NCBI GenBank assembly: GCA_029932755.1 | Contig: JAOZPK010000001.1 | Coordinates: 1-48,579 of the forward strand | DNA length: 48,579 nt | Direction: 5' to 3' | DNA from: Candidatus Cloacimonadota bacterium | GTDB lineage: Bacteria > Cloacimonadota > Cloacimonadia > Cloacimonadales > TCS61 | Part shown: positions 40,715-48,579 of the stretch, one piece after another | How the letters are laid out: each line of letters opens with the position of its first letter | How positions within the stretch are numbered: the stretch's first letter is position 1 | Notes under the pieces: model-generated | Databases searched by the model: none | The model's input: only the letters and a program-made list of their open reading frames with translations | Told to the model about the DNA's origin: nothing | Made by a program: the position numbers and the translations under genes

Positions 40715-43495
40715 TTGAAAAAGAATATCCTGATTATTTTTATTCTCTATACAACAGTATTATTTAGTGTTAGTATTTATGATATTCAATATACTACAAA
40801 CCCGGGAGGGAATGGAACATATCCATCACCATACGCAGGACAAATTGTAACAACAGGCGGTATTGTGGGTGGAACCGATTTTAATAACGGAAGATTTTTT
40901 ATCACATCTTCGTGGGGAGGTGATTGGCAAGGAATTTACGTTTATGATAATAACCAGAATGTAGCAGTTGGTGATAGCGTTATCATTGAAGCGGAAGTTT
41001 ATGAATATTGGGGATTCACTGAACTTAGCAATTTAATTTCCTGTGAAATAATCTCCTCAGGGAATTCTCTTCCGGCATATCTTGTTACTTCAATTTCCAA
41101 TGCAATAAACGAAGTTAGAGAAAGCACACGAGTAGGTATTAGCCCTTATGATTTATCGATTACACAAACTTACGACGAATGGGGGCAATGGAAAGTTGCT
41201 GATGGAAGCGGAGAATGTACCATTAGTACCGGATTTATGAACATGCAGGAAATGGGCATCCCGCTTGTAGTGGGCTATCCTTTGTATATCGGTGGATTTG
41301 TTACATATTTTTGGGAAGAATTTCAGCTCAATCCAATTAGTTTGTATTCCATTTCAACAGCCCCTGAGAATCATATCATTTCAATTCAAGAACAATTATT
41401 GTTCTCTCCAGAAGAATTTGAAATTCCGATATACCATACAGTTTTCAATAATGGGCAAGTTCAATCATATCAATTTGAGTTACAATATAATTCAGAAGTG
41501 GTCGAATATGTAGGTTATGAAACATTGGGAACGCTTTCGGTAAATGGAACAATTGAAATTGAACAGGTGGGAAATGGAACAATTTCTCTTTCATATAATG
41601 GAGATTTTTCTTTTGAAAATATGGAAATTCTTCTTAAATTGAATTTTTCCGGACTAGAAACCGGTAGTGCGGATTTGGAGTTTTCAGAATTTGTAATCAA
41701 TGATAATTCAGTGGAATATTTTTCTATTGAGGATATAATTTTGCAATTGGAAACTATCCCGATCGGTGATACTCTAACTGTTATTCAAAGACCAATTATG
41801 AATATTCCCCAGATAACTATCCCAAATGAAGAATTTAACATTGTATGTCTGGCGGACGAATCAACTACAGGTTGGACAGCAGAATTGATACATTACAATA
41901 AGCTTATCCCTCTGAATATTTCAAATACTTTTTACGACCCTGATCTGGAAAGATGGATATTAACAGTTACTGCTCCCATTCCCGACATTTATGAACTCTA
42001 CGATCTGATCATTAGTGCCAACGGAATTATTACAGATACAACCAGAAATGCTGTTCATCTTATACCGGAAAGAAAAACAAATTATTCCTTTATCCATATA
42101 ACAGACTCCCATCTTCCAACCCATATCTTTTATCCCGATCCCGCCTCTTTAACCGATTCAACAGAGGTGGAAGACCTGCGTCAAGTGATCAATGATATCA
42201 ATCTGATCAATCCGGAATTTGTTCTGTTTACAGGTGATATAGTAAATGAAGGTGAGATGGAAGAGTTTGAGAATCGACGGGTTTATACTAAAGCCCAAAA
42301 ACTGCTGGAGGAGTTGAAGGTTCCCTTCTATTTAACTTCGGGAAATCATGATCTCGGTGGTTGGATCAGTTCTCCCCCTTCGCAAGGGACAGCCAGACGT
42401 AACTGGTGGAACTTCTTCGGCTGGAACTGGCTGCAGGATCCACCTCCCGCCGATCCTTATTATACTCAGAATTATAGTTTCGATTACGGGCCAGTTCACT
42501 TTATCGGCATGGAAGCTTATCTGAATTACGACAGTTATATGTTCAATATTTATGGTGATGAGAGCTTTACCGATTTGCAGATGCAATGGCTTGAGGATGA
42601 TCTTAGCATGGCTTCAGCAAGCGAATCGCAAGTAATGTTCTACCATTACGATTTTTCTGAGCAGATAGATCTGGATGAGCTGGAGATAGAGATGGTTCTT
42701 TGGGGTCATATCCATTCCAACTCCGGGAATATAAACACTACTCCCTACAATCTTGCCACAGCTGCAACCTGTGATGGAAATCGTGCATACAGGATAATAA
42801 ATGTTATTAATGGCACCTTAGAACCCACTAATACGATCTATGCAGGTTGGGATGGAGAAGAACTCAGTGCAACTTTTTCACCCGATAACAATGGCTTAGT
42901 AGATAGCGTATTCTGCTATATTGAGAATTCTCAAAATCTAAGCTTTTCTGAGGCACAACTTAAATTTATTATGCCTGCCAATGCTGAAGAATATCTAGTT
43001 TATAATGGAACTCTAGCTCAAATTGATGATTCTGGTGAATTTGCGGTTTGTTATGTTTCAGTGGATATCCCGGCAAATGGAAATGTCGCTGTTTCGGTAG
43101 TAGCCGATTTTAATTCTTCAACAGAAAATATAATTGTTCCTCAAGATTTTCAGCTAACTAATTACCCCAATCCTTTCAATCCTTCTACAACAATTTCTTT
43201 TTCAGTAACCGCAAAGGACGTTAAGAACACAAAGCTGACAATTTATAATTTAAAAGGACAAAAAGTGAAAGATCTAAATGTCACCCTGAGCGGAGTCGAA
43301 GGGACAGTTAATAATTATCTTCAAGCTCCCAGTCCTTCGTCTACGCTCAGGATGACACAAGCTGGGAGTAATAAATATTCTGTTATTTGGAATGGAACAG
43401 ATGATAACGGAATACATGTTTCATCCGGAATCTATTTTATTAAATTGAAAAATGGAGATCAGGAAAGTTCAAAAAAGATAATGTTATTGAAGTAA
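40715..43495 (+). CDS. Secreted multidomain calcineurin-like phosphoesterase with type IX sorting domain
   Basis: Exported metallophosphoesterase of unknown substrate. Signal peptide about 1-18. Residues 20-215 resemble the OB-fold region found beside secreted nucleases (GGIVGGTDFNNGRFFI, QGIYVYDNNQNVAVGDSVII). Residues 225-345 resemble a cohesin-type beta sandwich (SYQFELQYNSEVVEYVGYE). The phosphoesterase core holds the two-metal set Asp464 and His466 (TDSHL), Asp508 (TGDIVNEGE), Asn544-His545-Asp546 (SGNHDLGG) and His665/His667 (WGHIHSN). From about residue 816 a NYPNPFNP sorting domain reaches the C-terminus; residues about 855-881 come from a palindromic repeat inserted in frame. The TTG start is set by AAGGAG. 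The length is 926 residues. Confidence 0.87.
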   Translation: MKKNILIIFILYTTVLFSVSIYDIQYTTNPGGNGTYPSPYAGQIVTTGGIVGGTDFNNGRFFITSSWGGDWQGIYVYDNNQNVAVGDSVIIEAEVYEYWGFTELSNLISCEIISSGNSLPAYLVTSISNAINEVRESTRVGISPYDLSITQTYDEWGQWKVADGSGECTISTGFMNMQEMGIPLVVGYPLYIGGFVTYFWEEFQLNPISLYSISTAPENHIISIQEQLLFSPEEFEIPIYHTVFNNGQVQSYQFELQYNSEVVEYVGYETLGTLSVNGTIEIEQVGNGTISLSYNGDFSFENMEILLKLNFSGLETGSADLEFSEFVINDNSVEYFSIEDIILQLETIPIGDTLTVIQRPIMNIPQITIPNEEFNIVCLADESTTGWTAELIHYNKLIPLNISNTFYDPDLERWILTVTAPIPDIYELYDLIISANGIITDTTRNAVHLIPERKTNYSFIHITDSHLPTHIFYPDPASLTDSTEVEDLRQVINDINLINPEFVLFTGDIVNEGEMEEFENRRVYTKAQKLLEELKVPFYLTSGNHDLGGWISSPPSQGTARRNWWNFFGWNWLQDPPPADPYYTQNYSFDYGPVHFIGMEAYLNYDSYMFNIYGDESFTDLQMQWLEDDLSMASASESQVMFYHYDFSEQIDLDELEIEMVLWGHIHSNSGNINTTPYNLATAATCDGNRAYRIINVINGTLEPTNTIYAGWDGEELSATFSPDNNGLVDSVFCYIENSQNLSFSEAQLKFIMPANAEEYLVYNGTLAQIDDSGEFAVCYVSVDIPANGNVAVSVVADFNSSTENIIVPQDFQLTNYPNPFNPSTTISFSVTAKDVKNTKLTIYNLKGQKVKDLNVTLSGVEGTVNNYLQAPSPSSTLRMTQAGSNKYSVIWNGTDDNGIHVSSGIYFIKLKNGDQESSKKIMLLK
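43279..43357. repeat. Palindromic interspersed repeat inserted within the sorting domain
   Basis: The left arm 43279-43303 (TGTCACCCTGAGCGGAGTCG, then AAGGG) and right arm 43334-43357 (CCTTCGTCTACGCTCAGGAT, then GACA) are reverse complements at 21 of 24 positions, around a 30-base centre. A CTCCCAG/CTGGGAG pair (43326-43332 and 43362-43368) interlocks with it. The arm matches a type of short palindromic element, with a core like CCTTCGACTACGCTCAGG, that I know as dispersed in many bacterial genomes. It keeps the reading frame open through the gene. Confidence 0.8.
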
Positions 43496-43550
43496 ATTTA
43501 GAATATTTTCTTGCTTGACACTCAAGAAGAAACATTTAAAGTTGGGAACG

Positions 43551-43614
43551 TGTTCCTGAAATTATATATAAATACAGGATTATGTTCCCGTAATTATATA
43601 TAGATACGGGATTA
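43551..43614. repeat. Two tandem 32-base hairpin repeats before the ATPase gene
   Basis: Units 43551-43582 and 43583-43614 match at 28 of 32 bases. Each contains an inverted pair around an ATTATATATA centre: TCCTG/CAGGA in the first and TCCCGT/ACGGGA in the second. The stem change is compensated (T-A in unit 1, C-G in unit 2). GGAAC/GTTCC (43545-43556) forms a further small palindrome just upstream. The spacing of the arms, about two helical turns, suits a dimeric DNA-binding protein. The repeats end 12 bases before the ATPase start. Confidence 0.65.
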
Positions 43615-43625
43615 GGGAGAGTGTT

Positions 43626-44756
43626 ATGATTAAACGAGAAATCTCAAAACAGATTGAAAAACGTCTTTTTAAAGGCAAGGCTATCATTCTGATCGGAGCC
43701 CGGCAAGTAGGAAAAACAACCTTGATCAATGAATTGCTTAAAAATATTCCTGAAAAGAAGCTTTTCATCAATGGTGATGAAGCAGATTCCTTTTTCTGGG
43801 CACAAAAGCCAACAACAATTAAGCTGAAGACTTTGATCGGAGATCATAAAATTGTTTTCATCGATGAAGCACAACATATTCCTAATATCGGCATCATCAT
43901 GAAACTTATAATAGATAACATTGCAGATGTGCAGGTGATTGCTACCGGTTCATCTGCTTTGGAAATTAAGAATTTGATGAATGAACCGCTAACTGGTCGA
44001 AAATATGAATTTCACCTTTTTCCTATTAGTTTTACTGAAATAGTGAATCATACAGACATCCTAGAAGAAACAAAAACATTACACCAACGTTTGATTTATG
44101 GTTCTTATCCTGAAATAATCACCCATCCCAAAGATAATAAAAAGTTATTAAATATGTTGGCTGGCAGCTACTTATACAAAGATATTCTAGCATTAGATGC
44201 TATTCGAAAACCCGAAATACTTAAAAATCTCGTTCGTGCTTTAGCCTATCAAATTGGAAATGAAGTTAATTATCAAGAACTCAGCCAACTGGTGAAATCC
44301 GATGCAAAAACCGTGCAAAATTACGTTGATCTCCTGGAAAAAACATATGTGATCTTCAGATTGCCAGCCTTTAGCAAAAATTTGCGAAATGAGATAAAGA
44401 GAGGACGTAAGATCTATTTTTATGATAATGGAATTCGTAATGCCTTGCTGGGAAATCTTACAGATATTGAGTTGCGTACTGATAAAGGTGCTTTATGGGA
44501 AAATTATCTAATTTCTGAACGTAAGAAATTGTTGAATTACCAGGATCGTTATGTTCAAAGTTATTTCTGGCGTACATTTCAGCAAAGTGAAATCGATTAT
44601 ATTGAAAAGGAAAATGAAGATATTTCAGCTTTTGAATTTAAATGGAATCCGCAGGCAAAATGGAAAATGTCAAAACCGTTTAAAGAAAGTTATCATCCTA
44701 AAGAGATGAAGATCATTCATCCCCATAATTATTATGAATTCTTGGGAGTTGAATAA
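43626..44756 (+). CDS. AAA_14/DUF4143-family ATPase
   Basis: Stand-alone ATPase of a large, poorly understood family often amplified in anaerobes and archaea. Walker A is GARQVGKTT (24-32) and Walker B KIVFIDEAQH (75-84), with a sensor-like VIATGSSALEIK. A winged-helix segment (VNYQELSQLVKSDAKTVQNY) precedes the C-terminal DUF4143 nuclease-like domain (KIYFYDNGIRNALL, ALWENYLISERKKL, EIDYIEKENEDISAFEFKWN). The Glu/Asp/Lys of that last segment resemble a restriction-nuclease-type site. The length of 376 residues is complete. The start follows a GGGAGAG sequence and tandem hairpin repeats. The biological role is not known. Confidence 0.88.
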   Translation: MIKREISKQIEKRLFKGKAIILIGARQVGKTTLINELLKNIPEKKLFINGDEADSFFWAQKPTTIKLKTLIGDHKIVFIDEAQHIPNIGIIMKLIIDNIADVQVIATGSSALEIKNLMNEPLTGRKYEFHLFPISFTEIVNHTDILEETKTLHQRLIYGSYPEIITHPKDNKKLLNMLAGSYLYKDILALDAIRKPEILKNLVRALAYQIGNEVNYQELSQLVKSDAKTVQNYVDLLEKTYVIFRLPAFSKNLRNEIKRGRKIYFYDNGIRNALLGNLTDIELRTDKGALWENYLISERKKLLNYQDRYVQSYFWRTFQQSEIDYIEKENEDISAFEFKWNPQAKWKMSKPFKESYHPKEMKIIHPHNYYEFLGVE

Positions 44757-44769
44757 AAGGAGACTTTTT

Positions 44770-45342
44770 ATGAACCGATGTCCTTGGGGAACAGCCGATG
44801 AATTATATATCCGTTATCACGATGATGAATGGGGAGTACCCGTTTACGATGATAAAAAGCAGTTTGAATTTCTTGTATTGGAATCTACCCAAGCCGGGCT
44901 CAGTTGGCACACGATCCTCAAGAAACGAGAGAACTATCGTGCTGCCTATGATGAATTTAATGTACAAAAAGTAGCAAAATATGATGGGCAGAAAATTGAA
45001 GAATTGATGCAGAATGCCGGTATCATCCGCAATCGTCGAAAGATTGAAGCTTCGGTTAATAATGCTAAGTTATTTCTGGATATCCAAAAAGAATTCGGTA
45101 GTTTTTGTAACTATTTATGGGGATTTGTAAATGGAAAACCACTTGTAAACAATTGGACTGAAATATCGCAAATCCCAGCTAAAACCGAATTATCTGATCG
45201 CCTCAGTAAAGACATGAAAGAACGCGGCTTTAAATTCTTAGGATCAATTATTCTCTATTCACATATGCAGGCAACCGGACTGGTAAATGATCATCTGAAA
45301 AGCTGTTTCCGCTGGAAAGAGTGCCAGGAAATTTCGATATAA
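44770..45342 (+). CDS. tag: DNA-3-methyladenine glycosylase I
   Basis: Base-excision repair enzyme that removes 3-methyladenine from alkylated DNA. It begins MNRCPWGTADELYIRYHDDE, and the zinc ligands of Tag are conserved: Cys4, His17, and the His-x3-Cys pair in NDHLKSC near the C-terminus. LVLESTQAGLSWHTILKKRE and FKFLGSIILYSHMQATGLVN are family motifs. I chose the ATG at 44770 (190 residues), because AAGGAG lies just upstream and the residue numbering then matches the family. An upstream in-frame start at 44734 would lie inside the previous gene. Confidence 0.95.
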   Translation: MNRCPWGTADELYIRYHDDEWGVPVYDDKKQFEFLVLESTQAGLSWHTILKKRENYRAAYDEFNVQKVAKYDGQKIEELMQNAGIIRNRRKIEASVNNAKLFLDIQKEFGSFCNYLWGFVNGKPLVNNWTEISQIPAKTELSDRLSKDMKERGFKFLGSIILYSHMQATGLVNDHLKSCFRWKECQEISI

Positions 45343-45369
45343 AAAGTAAAATCTTTCTGGAGTAATAAT

Positions 45370-48300
45370 ATGAAACGAATAATTAAGCTAATATTAATAG
45401 TGATAATATCTTTTATTTTATTTATGTCTATTTTCATTATAGTTGAAAGGATTTTGTATCGTAAAGAAGAAAATAGGAGAATACTATCTGCTACTAATAG
45501 TATCAATCAATCAAAATTAAAAGAATTTAGATTCAAACCAAATAGAAAAAAGAAACTTACTGAGCATGTTTTGCCTATCAATAAAAATAAGCATAATAAA
45601 GAAAAAATTAAAAAACTACAAGAAGTATCTGCAAGAATTAAAAATGAAAATATTATTTTCGAGAAGATAGCTAGTGATAGCCTGAAGAAAGCTAGAGAGA
45701 AATATAATAAACTACCCAAAAATAAACAAAAGGTATTAAGAGATAAATTAACAGAAGCTGCAAAAGCAAATGATCTTTTAACTGTAAAAAAATTGGTTCA
45801 TCAAGGGGTATTGATCTCAGATATATCTTTTAGAAATGGAAATTGGAGTGGATATGAGAATTTCACACCAATAATCCAAGCTACTGTTGAAGGAAATTTA
45901 GAGATACTAGAGTATCTTTTGAAATATAGAGAATTTGATCTCCAAAACAGCAAAATATTCCTCAAATCACAAGCTGATCCGGAATTAACTTCTGGCTTAG
46001 TAGAAGCATTAAGAAATGATCATCCTAAAATTGCAATTTTCTTGATGAAATCAGGAGCATCACATGCAAGTTTGCCACAGGGATGTATCATTAGTTTTGA
46101 GTATACACCCATGTATATAGCTATAAATAAAGAGTATACTAAAGTTGTTGAATATCTTATAATGAGTGGGATTAAAGTTGATGAGATGCATCTACAAAAA
46201 GCTATAGAAACCAAAAACAGTGAGATTGAAAATATAATTAGAACCAATCTTGCCAAAGAAAATAACTATGATTACCTTATTGCAAAAAACATTGTAATGA
46301 AAGGTCAAGATTCAAAATTGAGTGTTTTAGACTCTCTTTTCACAGCAGGATTAGATATAAATTTTGCTGGTGGTTGTCTTTTACGGTTAGCTTGTAAACA
46401 CAATCAATTCGAAATGGCTAAATTTCTATTAGAAAGAAAAGCTGATCCAAATCAATATTATGTTGTGGATAAAAAAAATAGATGGAGACAATCCTTTAAT
46501 AGTTGTGATATGAGGTCAAACATTACGGCATTGATGCTTGCTTGCAAAAATATAAATTATCAGATCGTGGATTTACTAATCAAAAATAATGCTGATATAA
46601 ATGCTGCTGATTCTAAAGGCAGAAATTCTTTTTATTACTTATTTGATCATGAACGACATCATAAATATCCTCAAGATTGTACAGTTAGCAAAGTAATTAA
46701 ACTCCGAAAAAGTATTTTTAAATTGCTCTGTGATAATGGGATTTCCAAAAAAGATGCTTTTCACTATATCCCTATAAGTTATGGTAAAAATAGTAATCAA
46801 TATATTGTTGACCTTGTTGAACTTCTAATAGATGAAGGCATCGAAATAAACTATCTAAATGAAGATCATAATATCTCTTTGCCAAAACACTTCCTGCAAA
46901 GACTCATGATATATGGAGATTTTGAAATTTTTGACCATTTGATAGAGAAGAATATCGACCTAAGTATTACTGATTATGAAGAGAAAACACTTTTAATGTA
47001 CCCACTCATTAAAGAAAGGTCAGACATACTTTTCAAGAAATTAATTGATTATGGTTTAGACATTCACGCAGAAGATAGAAGCGGTAATAATGTCTTATTT
47101 TATCTGCTTAAATCAAGAAAAGAAAGACTAATCGGTACAGTCAAATTATTAATAGATAGGAATATCGATTGCAGTCATAAAAATATTTTTGGAAGAAACC
47201 CATTAATGCAAAAGCTTAATTATAGCCAAGAGATGGAGGAGGTTATAAAGCTGATAATCCAAAATGGTGCAGATGTAAATGCGCAAGATAAACGTGGTAA
47301 GACAGCTCTATTATATAATTTGCAATCTCCAGAAATTTGCAGTTTACTCATTGGGTATGGAGCAGATCTAAACATTAAAGATACACGTGGGAATTCATTA
47401 ATTTCTCAATTGATCAGAAAAAGTTCAGTTGAAGCTATTACCCTATTTTTAGAGAATGGATTAGATATTAATAAACAAGACAGAAACGGAAAAACACCAC
47501 TGTTTTATGTAATTCATCACATGAGTGATGATAAACTTAATCTTCTAATCCAAAAAGGAGCAAAAACCGACATTGCAGATATAAACGGACAAACACCCTT
47601 GATGAAAGCAGTAAATACTAATATTGAAATAGTCAAAACACTTATAGAGAACGGTGCAGATATTAATGCAAAAGATAATCATGGAACTTCTGTATTAATG
47701 TATGCAGCGACTTTAGGTAAGCTTGAGATTAGAGATAAAATGATAATGTTCTTAATTAATAGTGGTGCAAATATTCAAGCGAAAAATAATGAAGGAAATA
47801 CAGCTTTTGATTTTTATATTAATCTAGTAAATTATGACAATCTTATATTTAGAGGCTTAGGAAAGGATTACATAATTTTGCATTCTAATGAAGGTGGAAA
47901 GGATCTAGAAATATTGAAACTACTATATCAAGAAAACAGCAATTTCAACACCAAAGATATTTATGGAAATTCTTTAATGCACAATTGTATTTACGAGAAT
48001 TATGATAATGAATTGATTAATTATTTTATTGAAAATGGAGCAAAGGTAAATATTAAAAATGATGCTGGTAACACTCCTTTTCTTCTGTGCACAATTGCTA
48101 AAAATTGGGAAAAAGCAGAATTAATGTTAAATAATGGGGCAGAACCTAATATTACTAACAATAAGAAAGAATCTGCTTTAGATTTATTATTGATAGATAT
48201 TATGAACAAAATAGAGATTGAAAAGTATTTGCAGAACCAAAATATGGATAATGAACTATTCGCTGCTTTTGCTAAGCACCAAATGAGTATTAATTTCATA

Positions 48301-48429
48301 AAATCATTTCTGCAATATATAAAGAGAACAAATCAAAAATTAGATGATACACATAAAACAGAAAAAATATTAAAGACAAAAGGTTATGATTCATTAAATG
48401 AGCTGCTGAATATGAGCATAACAGAATAA
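45370..48429 (+). CDS. Large membrane-anchored ankyrin-repeat protein
   Basis: A protein-binding scaffold of unknown partner. Residues 4-27 form one hydrophobic segment (IIKLILIVIISFILFMSIFI), an anchor or uncleaved signal, followed by a basic, coiled-coil-like linker (about 28-130). From about residue 130 to 970 there are some 20 ankyrin repeats; the clearest read GADVNAQDKRGKTALL, GLDINKQDRNGKTPLF and GADINAKDNHGTSVLMYAA. Early repeats are more degenerate. The last 50 residues are helical and charged. With one anchor and a positively charged N-terminus the repeats could face the periplasm. Base composition is more AT-rich than the catabolic cluster. GGAG precedes the ATG. Confidence 0.87.
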   Translation: MKRIIKLILIVIISFILFMSIFIIVERILYRKEENRRILSATNSINQSKLKEFRFKPNRKKKLTEHVLPINKNKHNKEKIKKLQEVSARIKNENIIFEKIASDSLKKAREKYNKLPKNKQKVLRDKLTEAAKANDLLTVKKLVHQGVLISDISFRNGNWSGYENFTPIIQATVEGNLEILEYLLKYREFDLQNSKIFLKSQADPELTSGLVEALRNDHPKIAIFLMKSGASHASLPQGCIISFEYTPMYIAINKEYTKVVEYLIMSGIKVDEMHLQKAIETKNSEIENIIRTNLAKENNYDYLIAKNIVMKGQDSKLSVLDSLFTAGLDINFAGGCLLRLACKHNQFEMAKFLLERKADPNQYYVVDKKNRWRQSFNSCDMRSNITALMLACKNINYQIVDLLIKNNADINAADSKGRNSFYYLFDHERHHKYPQDCTVSKVIKLRKSIFKLLCDNGISKKDAFHYIPISYGKNSNQYIVDLVELLIDEGIEINYLNEDHNISLPKHFLQRLMIYGDFEIFDHLIEKNIDLSITDYEEKTLLMYPLIKERSDILFKKLIDYGLDIHAEDRSGNNVLFYLLKSRKERLIGTVKLLIDRNIDCSHKNIFGRNPLMQKLNYSQEMEEVIKLIIQNGADVNAQDKRGKTALLYNLQSPEICSLLIGYGADLNIKDTRGNSLISQLIRKSSVEAITLFLENGLDINKQDRNGKTPLFYVIHHMSDDKLNLLIQKGAKTDIADINGQTPLMKAVNTNIEIVKTLIENGADINAKDNHGTSVLMYAATLGKLEIRDKMIMFLINSGANIQAKNNEGNTAFDFYINLVNYDNLIFRGLGKDYIILHSNEGGKDLEILKLLYQENSNFNTKDIYGNSLMHNCIYENYDNELINYFIENGAKVNIKNDAGNTPFLLCTIAKNWEKAELMLNNGAEPNITNNKKESALDLLLIDIMNKIEIEKYLQNQNMDNELFAAFAKHQMSINFIKSFLQYIKRTNQKLDDTHKTEKILKTKGYDSLNELLNMSITE

Positions 48430-48464
48430 TTGATAGAATTATTAAAATACGAGGAGGAACAAAA

Positions 48465-48579
48465 GTGGACTTTTTAAAACTGGCAATGGATACGGCAAAA
48501 TCATTAGGAGCAGATTATGCTGATATCCGTATTCAAAGATCGAGTACCGAAATGATCTATCTGCGTAACTTGAGTTTGA
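48465..48579 (+). CDS. TldD/PmbA-family metalloprotease (5' end only)
   Basis: Only the first 38 codons are in the window, from GTG with GAGGAGG eight bases upstream. The translation DFLKLAMDTAKSLGADYADI, then RIQRSSTEMIYLRNLSL, matches the conserved N-terminus of TldD/PmbA proteins, zinc proteases that mature modified peptides or degrade unfolded peptides. Which of the two paralogues it is cannot be told from this fragment. It begins 35 bases after the ankyrin gene on the same strand. Confidence 0.7.
   Translation, partial: MDFLKLAMDTAKSLGADYADIRIQRSSTEMIYLRNLSL

Noticed and set aside
43508..43528. Hairpin TTCTTG/CAAGAA after the phosphoesterase gene as a terminator
   Set aside because: Weak six-base stem without a following T-run.
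1..48579. CRISPR arrays, tRNA and rRNA genes, insertion-sequence transposases, integrases or phage genes
   Set aside because: None could be recognised on either strand by reading; tandem and palindromic repeats present are explained by the listed features.

Overview
The window looks like a chromosome segment of a moderately AT-rich, anaerobic, diderm bacterium of the FCB superphylum. My best guess is a Cloacimonadota-like lineage, at moderate confidence. The evidence is two secreted proteins ending in NYPNPFNP-type C-terminal sorting domains (type IX secretion), an OmpA-family protein with thrombospondin type 3 repeats, a DUF3078-like envelope protein and MscS, together with strictly anaerobic enzymes: a 2-oxoacid:ferredoxin oxidoreductase and an ADP-forming acyl-CoA synthetase. 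No rRNA, tRNA or CRISPR array was seen.

Bases 256-26297 hold 21 genes, all on the + strand, mostly overlapping or separated by fewer than 50 bases. They read as one catabolic supercluster: a FadR-type GntR regulator; an ADP-forming acyl-CoA synthetase whose two subunits flank an indolepyruvate-type ferredoxin oxidoreductase; an ATP-dependent hydantoinase pair (HyuA/HyuB); an octopine/opine dehydrogenase-family protein; a YgeW-like carbamoyltransferase; a complete peptide/opine-type ABC importer; a three-subunit xanthine dehydrogenase-family molybdenum hydroxylase; an SsnA-type amidohydrolase; two PreA-like flavin/iron-sulfur proteins; and an NCS2 purine/pyrimidine permease. It ends at a clear intrinsic terminator. 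The xdh, ssnA, preA and ygeW functions resemble the anaerobic purine gene set of enterobacteria and clostridia. The ygeX, ygeY and carbamate kinase genes of that set are absent, and opine dehydrogenase, 2-oxoacid oxidoreductase and ADP-forming synthetase genes are present instead. I infer a fermentative route: an N-heterocycle is hydroxylated, reduced and opened; the carbamoyl group is removed; the remaining imino/opine-like acid is oxidised to a 2-oxoacid; and ATP is gained through acyl-CoA. This is the best candidate here for an undescribed system.

Bases 26394-31002 form a small accessory island. A decayed 5' copy of a glycosyltransferase gene and the intact gene (28193-29293) bracket a Fic-family gene whose motif carries Gln in place of the catalytic His. 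An AbiEi/AbiEii toxin-antitoxin pair follows.

Bases 31325-48579 are mixed housekeeping and envelope genes: a secreted protein with a Nudix hydrolase, a remnant of a DUF4143 ATPase, a P-type cation ATPase with an unusual ion site, a type IX-secreted beta-helix protein, a minus-strand set (OmpA/TSP3, MscS, DUF3078), a large type IX-secreted phosphoesterase carrying a palindromic repeat inside its sorting domain, an AAA/DUF4143 ATPase preceded by tandem hairpin repeats, 3-methyladenine DNA glycosylase I, a 1019-residue membrane-anchored ankyrin protein, and the first codons of a TldD/PmbA-type protease.
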